Assembly (NCBI GenBank): GCA_030267565.1
Contig: BRXU01000040.1
Location: forward strand, 806,001 to 870,000
Source of the DNA: Pleodorina starrii
Lineage: Eukaryota > Chlorophyta > Chlorophyceae > Chlamydomonadales > Volvocaceae
Reading direction: 5' to 3'
Length of the DNA stretch: 64,000 nt
The position numbers and the translations under genes were made by a program. The notes below the pieces were generated by a model that was given only the letters and a program-made list of their open reading frames with translations, had not been told where the DNA came from and did no database searches. Shown one piece after another: positions 56,801 to 64,000 of this stretch (position 1 is the stretch's first letter; each line of letters starts with the position of its first letter).

Positions 56801-58578
56801 TTATACAGGTATAGGCCGGAGCCGGGGGGGCGGGGGGGAGGGGAGGGCGAAGATGGGAAACGGGGAGAGGTGGATCGGGTTTGATTGTGTGCAGCATTCT
56901 GTGTTTGCGGGGGGTGTCCGGGATCGGGTACGAGATGGGGACACGGCAGGTCATCCGCAAGGGTGGTGATGCGGGAGGGAGGGAGGACGGGAAGGGAGGG
57001 AGGCAGGACGGGAAGGGAGGGACCGGGCATGTGTCCGCAGGTCGCAGGGAGGAGGGGCGGCGGCGTGGGCACCCGCATGAGACACGCCCCAACAAACCAC
57101 CCTGCTCCCTCCTCCGTTTCCTCGTCCCGGGCCGCTTTAATTGCCCATCCCGCCCCTGCCTAGCCACCAAACCACCCCATCCGACGCCCATCACCCCATC
57201 CATCCGAGCGACCGCCACGCTGCCCTTTCTGGAGCCTCCACCAGGAGTATGTCAGCTACCGTTACACCCCACCCCGTCCGCAGGGCTTCTTGTTTCATTG
57301 TTGCAAATTCACTCTTCACCCCCCCCCCCGTGGAGGCCCACCGTGCCTTCTCCCCCCTGGTGGCCGCACTACCCGCCAGCCCCGCCCCGCCCCGCCCCGG
57401 CCGCCGCCGACTCCGCAGCCCTTCCGGCTGGAGGGGTACCCACATCCGCCACAGTCCCGACTCGCGTGCCGTCTCCGCAACCCCTCAGCCCCTCAGCCGA
57501 CCCGTCCAAGCACCGGTCGGGGGCCCAGGCGGAGGCAAGAGAGGACCTCCGGCCCCCCCCCCCTCCCGGGGTGCAAACCCCAGCCCAGTCCAGCCCACCC
57601 CTCCCTCCAAAGCTCCGAAACCAGCCCTCTCCTCCGCAGCCCTTGCTTCCCTCCCGAGCCCCTCGTCCCCTCGCTCGTAAGGCCCCAGACCGCTCCGAGA
57701 CCGCTCCACGAGACCTGCCGAATACCCCAGACGACAGCAGCCCATATAGCCGGCCCCAGCCCCGGCCCCCCGCGCCTCCGCTCCCCTCCCTTCCGCCCCC
57801 CGGGCACCGCAACTGAACCCAACCTGCCCTCCCGGCCCCCTTCCCGGCCCACCGTTCCAGCGCTACGGCTTCTTCCTTATTACCCCCCGGCCTTTGGCAT
57901 GTCGTATTCTTTGGGCTGTCATACTTTCTGGACTGCCGTACTCCTTGCTCTGTCGTACTCTACCCCCCGGCCCAACTCCCCCCTCCACCTCCTCCCCTCC
58001 CATCCGTGGACACCCCGGCCCAGGTAACTGCGTTGCGTTCCCTCGTCCCGGGCCGATTTCTTCTACCCCGGCCCACCTCAGCCTGCCTGATCTGTTCCTC
58101 CTGCTGGTGCAGCATCCGCATCCGCGCCTCCACGGCGGAGGACAGCTGCTGGAAGTGCAGCGACAACTCATCGTCGGCTGGACCCCCGCTGAGTGGCGCT
58201 GCGGGCGCCGCGGCTGCTGCTGCTGCTGCTGCCGCTGCTGCTAGGGGTGTGCTGGGCGCGGAGAGGGAAGAGCTCTGGGCGCCAGCGCCAGCGCCAGCTG
58301 AGGGCGCGGCGGAGGATGGGGAGGCGGTGTCCGCGGGGCCGGTCTGACCGCGGCGCGGAAAAGGGGTGGGGCGTGGCGGGGTGGGTAATGGATGTGTGTG
58401 TTGGGGGAAGGGGACGGCGGGCGGGCTTTGCGAGCAGCAGGTGGCTGTCTTGGCCGGCGTCCTGCCTGTCCCCGCAACATCCCGACTTCCCGGCCCCCTT
58501 TCCTCGGCTGCGAGCGCTCACGGAGCGCTTAAGAGGGGGGCTCTGCATTTTAGCACACGCGGACAGCGGTCTCACCAT
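50867..58578 (-). CDS. KCTD-type BTB (T1) protein with C-terminal beta-rich region
   Basis: Exons: 58578-58576 (ATG only), 58343-58077, 56641-56517, 56019-55881, 55506-55457, 54662-54483, 53833-53699, 53067-53019, 52398-52069 and 51283-50867, in phase to 564 codons. After an Ala/Ser-rich start comes a short coil ([20 protein letters not shown]). The T1-type BTB domain follows: [60 protein letters not shown], then [14 protein letters not shown]. The second half shows [71 protein letters not shown] and [18 protein letters not shown]. This pattern suggests a SPRY/ConA-like beta sandwich (inference). A Gly-rich tail ends at GRH. BTB-KCTD proteins often serve as Cullin-3 adaptors. The start is uncertain: in-frame sequence HPLYRERLHLLEVVRFEHN precedes the ATG in the same exon and could be coding if an upstream exon exists. 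Confidence 0.75.
51741..51815. repeat. CCCCAACGTTCCC tandem repeats
   Basis: Four or five irregular copies of CCCCAACGTTCCC in the last BTB intron, within a strongly C-rich tract. Confidence 0.8.
52506..52578 (+). repeat. Dispersed 73-bp intronic repeat, copy 3 (long)
   Basis: Full-length partner of the element at 14050-14123, with only a handful of differences over 73 bases. It lies in the BTB intron between exons ending at 53019 and starting at 52398, antisense to the gene, about 110 bases from the acceptor. Confidence 0.85.
52860..52948 (-). repeat. Intronic repeat family B, complete copy 1
   Basis: An 89-base element with inverted ends (plus strand GGTTACAGGTATG ... TTTAACC). The core reads CGTTCGCTAACGCCGTCTCC on plus. 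It lies 70 bases inside the 5' end of a BTB intron and is closely similar to 53596-53684, which sits in the neighbouring intron. Confidence 0.8.
53596..53684 (-). repeat. Intronic repeat family B, complete copy 2
   Basis: An 89-base element (plus strand GGTTACAGGTATGTTTCGG ... ATTTTTTACC). It has the same order of blocks as copy 1, starts 14 bases inside the 5' end of the BTB intron after exon 53833-53699, and is in the same orientation. Confidence 0.8.
53998..54060. repeat. TTTTGGG telomere-like degenerate repeat
   Basis: Seven or eight imperfect copies of GGGTTTT/GGGTCTT in tandem in a BTB intron. It resembles, but is not, the TTTTAGGG telomere unit of these algae. Confidence 0.7.
54280..54510 (-). 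repeat. Tandem duplication of an exon end and its 5' splice site
   Basis: The end of the BTB exon 54662-54483 with its donor (sense CTTCGGGGCGGTGGCAAG/GTGGGG) recurs as imperfect copies near 54290-54330, 54388-54410 and 54425-54450 within the following intron. Each copy keeps the CAAG/GTGGGG or a close CAGG/GTGGGG junction. Confidence 0.75.
54668..54977. repeat. GGGGGA hexanucleotide microsatellite, about 51 copies
   Basis: An essentially perfect 310-base array of GGGGGA in the BTB intron, starting about six bases from the acceptor of the exon at 54662 (C-rich in the sense transcript). It is the longest simple repeat in the window. Its Pro- and Gly-coding frames are artefacts. Confidence 0.95.
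55411..55450 (-). repeat. Intronic repeat family B, partial copy
   Basis: The plus strand reads TCCGTCTCCGTTTCCGCTGC then GGTATTTCCTTTTAAACCCC. It ends seven bases from the donor of the BTB exon 55506-55457. Only the core and the A/T-rich end of the family are kept. Confidence 0.65.
55779..55844. repeat. 23-bp tandem repeat, three copies
   Basis: Units GATGACCCATGG-GTCGCACCAAA, with the third shortened, lie in the BTB intron between 55880 and 55507. Confidence 0.9.
56421..56480 (-). repeat. Intronic repeat family B, partial copy
   Basis: The plus strand contains CGCTAACGCCGTCTCCGTCT and CCGCTGCGGTATCTCC then TTTTTTACCC. It lies 37 bases inside the 5' end of the BTB intron after exon 56641-56517. 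A diverged opposite-orientation core (CCGATATCGCAGCGAAGGG, about 56178-56197) lies near the other end of the same intron. Confidence 0.75.
56729..56753 (+). repeat. Dispersed intronic repeat, copy 4 (short)
   Basis: TCAGGGAGTGATATGCTCCT then TTAT, in the BTB intron 88 bases from an acceptor, antisense to the gene. Flanks differ from the other copies. Confidence 0.8.
58018..58070 (-). repeat. Intronic repeat family C, copy in the BTB gene
   Basis: The sense strand reads GGGGTAGAAGAAATCGGCCC ... CGCAACGCAGTTACCTGGG, beginning six bases after the donor of exon 58343-58077. A second partial, opposite-sense match (CTCGTCCCGGGCCGCTTTAA on the plus strand) lies at 57121-57140 in the same intron. 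Confidence 0.75.
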
Positions 58579-58644
58579 CACGGTCACGTTGTGTTCAAAG
58601 CGCACCACCTCCAAAAGGTGCAAGCGCTCGCGGTAGAGCGGATG

Positions 58645-59146
58645 CTAGGCCATCCCGCACAGGATTCCGACTAACTTGCGCCTTCCTCAAGTTGCCCGGC
58701 TGTAAGCTCTTCAGCGACGGCGTAAATGGGTTGGATAGATTCGAGCGAATGGATAGATAGAAAGTACTGCAATGGAACGCGTGCTTCTTAGATAGGGCAA
58801 GCTGCTTAGGAGTCAACAGCACGCCACTAAGCGACCCAGAACTACGGCACTGCTCGTACTAATTGCAGTTGAGCGCTGCGTGTGAACCAGGGACGGAAAC
58901 TACAAAACTTTGCATGGGATGTCTTGATTTGGCTTCCATCAAGCTTTAAAAACGGGCCATTACAGTAGAAACAGGTTATACCCGTTCCCTCCACCGAGGA
59001 TGTCTTGCGGGCTACCTAGGGAGGTCTTAAAGTGGATTTTAAGTTTAGATCTATCTTATGCCGTCAAGAACCCGAAAAGGCGAGGCTGGAACAGGGCGCG
59101 GGCGTTGGGCAGCTTAATAGACGTCGCTATTCACCGTGCCTGAACG
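58645..59146. promoter_or_regulatory. Shared 5' region of the BTB gene (-) and CH-JHY gene (+)
   Basis: The region between the two divergent genes. It is AT-richer than either gene. Any extra first exon of the BTB gene would lie here. A frame ending SLKSLQPGNLRKAQ before a GTTAGT donor at about 58675 is compatible in phase but has no ATG. Confidence 0.4.
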
Positions 59147-62100
59147 ATGCCGTCGGTGTTATCGACACGCAGAGACTTTGCAAATGGCTTCCTGTACGCT
59201 GAGATCCTGTCGCGGTATTACCCGGCCGACGTGCAAATGCACTCGTTTGAGAATGTCGCCAGCATGGAACGGAAAAAGTCCAACTGGGCCCTTCTTGAGA
59301 AGGTCATCAAAGTAAGCAACACTTATTAAAATGGGGGGAGCCCCCGGAACATGATGGGGCGCGGCTTGACGTGTGCTAAACCCTGCCGCCTCTGCAGCGC
59401 AAACGGATCCCGATCGAGCGGGGGCAGATTGAGGCCGTGATGGCTGCGGATGGCGACACAGCAGTGGAGGTACTGCAGACCATCTTCAATTTCATTCACA
59501 GCCCCAGCTACGAGTGAGAGCCAGCACGGGGGAGGGCGTGTATGTGTATGTGTCATAGAGCAGCTGGGAGGTGGATCACCGTGCATCCGCGGGACAGCCT
59601 CTTACCACATCGCCCCATGCAATCTATAGCGTTCACACTCTAGCGTTGACTGGGGGTCCTTCCGAGGAGCGTCCGCCTGACCTCCTGCTGAGTCCACTTC
59701 CCCCGCGCCTTCCGCAGGGCCTCGAAGGCGCAGGGCCCGCCCGCCCCGAGCCCGGAGCGAAGCGCGGCGGCGCCCCCCCGCGACCGGGGCTACGACGCCT
59801 CCACCAGTGGCCAGCCGGACTACGTGCCCCTTGCCTCCCCGTACGACCAACAGCAGCAGCTGTACGGCCAGGTGGGCCAGCAGGGGCGGGCACCGGCGCG
59901 CCGGCACGCGGGGCTGGGACATCTCTCCACCCCCCTACCCCCGGCGAGGCGGCGATCTGGGTCGGCGTCCGGTCCGGACCCAGATCGCGTCTCGGACTGT
60001 GGAAGGGCGCTCGCGGGCGGATCCCGCGGACGAATCCCTCCTTTCCTCCCATCCGCCATTTCATTTCGTCTTGTGGGATGGCGGGAATGCCTGGGGCTCG
60101 TGTCGAGGTTGTGGTGCGATGCCTGTCCCACGTTAGGGCCGCCTTCGTTTGGACCTTTACGCTCCTGGGCCACCTTGAGCTCGCGGCGGTGGGATCTAAC
60201 ACCCAACACCTCATGGAAAGAAGACCCAATACCTCAACCGCTGGGGAATGAACGCCAATGGGGGGTAATTAGAACGGCCCGGGGCGAGGGAATGCAACGC
60301 AGTTACCTGCCGTCCCTGTCTTCGCTGCCTCCTGCCACATGCCACCACCGCTGCAGATGCCAGGCGCCATGTACTTCGGCGGAGGCCGGGCAGCAGCGGG
60401 AGCCGGCGGTGGCGGCGGCGGCGGCGGGACGGCGGGTTACGCCGCACAGCAGGGCGGCGGCGGCGGCAGCCCGCAGGCTATGTACCAACAGGCCGCAATG
60501 GCGATGCAGCAGCAGCAGCAGCAAGCGAATGGCGGCTACGGCGGCGGCTACGCGCAAATGCAGGCGCAGCAACAACAGCAGCAGCAGTACTTAGGGCAGG
60601 GCCCCGTGGTTGCGGGCGGCGGGTACGGCTACGGGTACGGCTACCCCGCGCCGCAGCCGGGCGGCGGCGGCTACGCGGCGCAGATGCAGCAACAACAGCA
60701 ACAACAGCAGCAGCAGCAACAAACACAACAGCAGCAATGGGCGTCGTCACCGGGGCGCTCAATCTCGCCGGGGAGAGGCGGCATGCGGCCACAGCAGCAG
60801 CAGCAGCAGCAGCCCGCTGCGATGGCGGCGGCGGGTGGGGTGCCGGTGGCCGCTGGCGGCGGCTATGCGGCGGCTTACGCGCTGGCTTACGCGGAGCAGA
60901 TGCGGCAGCAGGCGGTGGCTGCGGGCTACAGCCCCGATCAGCAACAGCTGGTGTACCAACAGGCGCTGTACCAGTACCAGCAACAGGTCAGGACTCAGGA
61001 GGAAGCAAAGGGGGGCCGAAGAGGGGGGCGATAAAGGGGGTGCCGCAGCGGAGGCACGGAGATGGGCGGCCATGCGGGTGGGGGAGGGGGCGGAGGCACG
61101 GAGATGGCGGCCGGGGGTGCCGCAGCGGAGGGACGGAGACGGGGGCATTGCGGGTGGGGGAGGGGGACCGCACGTAGTTGTCGTTGTTGAAAGGCGACTC
61201 CAGACCGGACTGGACCGGGGACGGTAGAGCCGGCATGTGACTGAGGAGGGGGTTTTGAAGAGTGCATTCGGATGGTTGGTTGGTGGATTTGGTTGCGGCA
61301 CCCGGAGGGGCGGCCACGGCCCACGGGGAGGCGGTCCGGGGGCCGAGAGACGCTTTGTCCTTCGGCTGCCGTGCTCAGCTCCCTCGCACCGGGGCTCGTG
61401 CGGGTGGCCAGTCCGTCTCCGTCCCTTCGCTGCGGTCTCTTATTTTTCTACCCGCCAGCGTAACCATTGCTGCCAGCAACACCGCGGCGGTTGATTGCCC
61501 CGAGCTGACCTGGTCTCCCCGCCATGTCGCACTGCCGCGCATTGGACGCCCGTGCACCGCAGGCCGCGGCGGCGGCCATGGGCGGCGCGGCGGCGGCGGC
61601 GGCGATGCAGGGCGGCGCCAACGGCGCCGCGGCCTCGCAGGGCTCGCCCGAGCGGGAAGGCCTGCCGTACAGCCGGAAGCCGCGACCCGTCGACTTCAAG
61701 CCGTATGACATCAAGGTGTGTGTGACATCCCGGGCGGCGCGGTTTGCGGCAGTCTGGGGGAGGGCGGTGCGCGGTTTCTGGGTGCTGCTGGGTTACGCGC
61801 CCGGCCCTTACCTCATCTGGGTTGTACCTGCCTGCCCGCCTGCCTGCCTTCCTGACATTGAGCTGGAAACTACGGTACACCCGCTCTGGGGATTTGGTCA
61901 AAAGTGCCAAAGGGTGTCGCCATCCCTCCCGCCCTCCCTCCGCCCCGCCACCCGGTCCAGGGGGGGCCGGAGGCCCCTAGGGTAGCGAAAATGGGGGCGC
62001 GGGCTGGCTACTGTAGGTTTTCCACTTGGGTATCGGCGTGCCCAGCCTGGGCAGTCGTGGGTCCGCATCACCACATTCTTACCATCTCTATGGCATTGCG

Positions 62101-63568
62101 GTTTGCTGGGCTGGGCTGCTTCATGGGTGCGGCGAGGTCCTGTGCCGAGCCTGGGAAGCCGCAGCTGGCCCTGAAACTCACCGCCGCCGCCGCCGCCGCC
62201 GCAGGACTTTGAGGACAAGGAGTACAACGTCAAGGCGGGGCGCGGCTACTGGCAGCTGGGCAAGCTGGGCCCGGACCTGGAGACGGAGGAGCTGCAAGCC
62301 AAGGTTTGTTGGGCATGTTGGGCAGGTGCCGTAGTCGAGGCTGCGGCCGCGGTAGGCCGCGTTGGGCAGCGACGGAGGCCTCTGGTGCAAGCACAGGGGC
62401 AGACGAGCGGGCGCAGGCAGGGGGAAGCATAGGGGCCTGCGGAGTAATAAGAATGAGTCTGCAGCGGAGGAACGTTGGCGACCCGCGCAGGCGCGGCGCA
62501 TGGGGAAGGTGGAGCATAGGGGGGAAGAGCATAGGGAGGCAGGAGCTTGGGGGTCAAGCAGGAGTATGGCGACAGGAGCGCGGCAGCAGAGTGGTCTGAG
62601 GGGTGTCAAATGCAGGCCGGGAACAGCGGGGGGCAGGAGCGCGTCGCGGCGGGGGTCTGTGTCGTATCCATTGGGGCTGCTCGTTTTGAGAGGATGCTTG
62701 CTTCGCTTGACCCCCTCCGCTGGACCACAGCGAGAGGCGAAGGAGCGGATCAAGAAGATGGCGGAGCAGGTGCGCGAGGACAACGCGCGGAGAGCCAACA
62801 GCCGCGCCAAGCAGCGGCCCGCCGGCGAGCCGCCGGCGACGGCCGCCTCGGGCGGTGGAGGCGGCGGCGGCGGTGGTGCCGCCGGTGGCGGCGGCGGCGG
62901 CGGCGGTGGCGCGGTGAGCAGCCCGGGTCCTCGGGAGCCCAAGGAGAAGGAGCTGAGCGCGCGGGAGCGGGCGCTTCAATTCGCGAAGAACATTCCCAAG
63001 CCGGAGCTGAAGCCGCAAAAGAAGCAGCTGGCGGCGTCGCAATCCGGAGGGGAGGCGGTACGTGCTGTGCGTGCTGCGCCGCGTGGGGTGTTGATGTGTT
63101 GCGGATGCAGCGGTCTCCAGAGCTTCGGGAGGGTAGAGCGCCGGCGGGCCAGCGGGCCGGGTGGAGCGTCGGGAAGGGGTGTGATGCTGGCAGTGGCAGT
63201 GGCGCCAGCCAGCGGCAACTGGAGCTGGTGAGGGCCCAGTTAAGGTCCGGGTTGTACTGAACACGGTACACGGGTACAAGGTCGTCTTGTGTATGTGGGA
63301 GGGAGAGAGGGAGGGAGGGCGTCCGCCGGTCGCGCTGAGGAGTTCGTTGCTGAGGGGTTCGTCCGCCCCCACCCCCACTCGCTGGCGCTTGACGCTGCCC
63401 TGCCCTGCCCTGCCCCCGCGGTCCTCCCGACCCCGCGCCGCGCGCCCCACCTCGTGACAGGGAGACGATGCGCCTGTACTCAGCGAGCTGGAGATGTTGG
63501 AGCGGCAGCACCAGGAGCGGCAGCAGCAGGTGGACAAGATCCGCGCGGAGCTGGCGCGCATCCTCTAA
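59147..63568 (+). CDS. CH-domain (SPATA4/SPEF1-like) plus JHY-like protein
   Basis: Eight exons (59147-59311, 59398-59513, 59718-59871, 60357-60986, 61563-61715, 62205-62303, 62731-63057, 63461-63568) join to 583 codons. The first 90 residues are a calponin-homology 2 domain of the SPATA4/SPEF1 type: RDFANGFLYAEILSRYYPAD, MHSFENVASMERKKSNWALL, EKVIKRKRIPIERGQIEAVM and VEVLQTIFNFIH. A middle of about 300 residues is rich in Gln, Gly, Ala and Tyr. The C-terminal 180 residues hold DFEDKEYNVKAGRGYWQLGK, LGPDLETEELQAKREAKERI, SARERALQFAKNIPKPELKP and LSELEMLERQHQERQQQVDK. These resemble the conserved end of the vertebrate ciliary protein JHY. A role in the ciliary axoneme is inference. The first CH helix seems missing, because an in-frame TGA sits six bases before the ATG. 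Intron 4 has inverted-repeat ends. Confidence 0.8.
60260..60309 (+). repeat. Intronic repeat family C, copy in the CH-JHY gene
   Basis: GGGGGTAATTAGAACGGCCC ... TGCAACGCAGTTACCTG, 47 bases before the acceptor of exon 60357-60986, sense to the gene. Confidence 0.75.
60510..60815 (+). repeat. CAG/CAA tracts coding Gln runs
   Basis: Several CAG/CAA arrays in frame in exon 4 of the CH-JHY gene code Gln runs of 6 to about 12 residues, separated by GGYGGGYAQM- and GYGYGYGY-type low-complexity sequence. Confidence 0.9.
61030..61448 (+). repeat. Candidate 419-bp element with family-B terminal inverted repeats
   Basis: The left end GATAAAGGGGGTGCCGCAGC... (61030-61065) and the right end (61413-61448) are inverted copies of one another: 26 of 36 positions match, and 20 of the 23 core-side positions. 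Both are related to the family-B core seen in the BTB and kelch introns. The element fills most of CH-JHY intron 4 (60987-61562). Inside, a roughly 76-base segment with CCGCAGCGGAGG is repeated in tandem (about 61036 and 61112). Confidence 0.6.
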
Positions 63569-64000
63569 TACCGGTACATAGACCGCGGCAGTCGTGGTCA
63601 GCGCGTAGCGTAGCGAGCGCGGAGCTTGGCTGTTGCACGCACCCCTGCAGCGCGCGAGGCTGCTCCTCCCGCGCTTCCGCTTGCCGCGAGCCGTAAATGC
63701 CTCCTCGCCGATGCCTATTGCGGGCAGATAGATGAGCGCAGCTGTGGGCTGGTCTGGTCAGGCCAGGGCTGGCCTGACCTGCCGGGAGCCGAATACCTTG
63801 GTAGCTGTGGACTTGCTCTCATCACTGGTGTGTGTGCACTGCACAGGTGCACTCGGGTCTGCGTGCGCTGTCCGGAGGTAGAACGTATCCAGAGATAGGG
63901 TAGGAGGCAAGTGTCCTTGCTTGGGGAAGAGTGGGAGAGCCAGTGTCCTTGTTTATGGGGAAGAGTGGGGAGCGGTACTGTGCTGCGCTGCGGCGCCGTG
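63569..64000. other. Region downstream of the CH-JHY gene
   Basis: This probably holds the 3' untranslated region of the CH-JHY gene. I saw no TGTAA within it, so the transcript end may lie past the window. No new exon is supported. An imperfect direct repeat (AGTGTCCTTG, GGGGAAGAGTGGG) lies at 63911-63970. Confidence 0.45.

Overview
The window looks like nuclear DNA of a volvocine green alga (Chlamydomonadales, Chlamydomonas/Volvox-like). It is GC-rich. Genes are broken into many short exons with GTGAG/GTGCG-type 5' splice sites and CAG acceptors. Several 3' ends carry the algal polyadenylation signal TGTAA. Proteins are rich in Ala, Gly and Gln runs. The gene set mixes plant-like factors (AP2/ERF, an EBS/SHL-type BAH-PHD reader, GUN4, an OST3/OST6 subunit without CxxC) with proteins of types found in ciliated cells (a C11orf65/MFI-like IQ protein, a CH plus JHY-like protein). 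No species is assigned.

Layout, with exons joined by hand so that frame and splice phase agree:
- 4120-6900 (-): AP2/ERF transcription factor, 724 codons.
- 8196-10907 (-): BAH-PHD chromatin reader, 202 codons.
- 11330-14999 (+): OST3/OST6 oligosaccharyltransferase subunit, 334 codons.
- 16317-19872 (-): TM9SF/nonaspanin, 592 codons.
- 20253-22202 (+): eIF3h, 334 codons.
- 23462-31019 (-): kelch plus coiled-coil protein, 1107 codons.
- 31726-32621 (+): GUN4, 263 codons.
- 34465-37697 (-): IQ-motif protein, 448 codons.
- 38203-42964 (+): LSG1 ribosome-assembly GTPase, 662 codons.
- 46740-48865 (-): bZIP factor.
- 50867-58578 (-): KCTD-type BTB protein, about 564 codons.
- 59147-63568 (+): CH plus JHY-like protein, 583 codons.

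The genes serve separate housekeeping, regulatory and probably ciliary roles. There is no operon or pathway cluster. Five neighbouring pairs are head to head and share 5' regions of about 0.4-0.7 kb: BAH-PHD/OST3, TM9SF/eIF3h, kelch/GUN4, IQ/LSG1 and BTB/CH-JHY.

The most unusual content is in the introns. Several short dispersed repeat families recur inside introns of unrelated genes, in both orientations, often close to a splice site. Some have inverted ends of the GGTTA...TAACC or GGTAA...TTACC type. They look like small non-autonomous transposons or introner-like elements. Introns also carry long simple repeats: a hexamer array at 54668-54977, a 30-bp minisatellite at 12441-13179 and a (CCCGCA)n tract at 35350-35455. 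I saw no rRNA, tRNA, CRISPR array or intact autonomous transposon. Exon ends were read by eye from splice consensus and frame and need transcript support.
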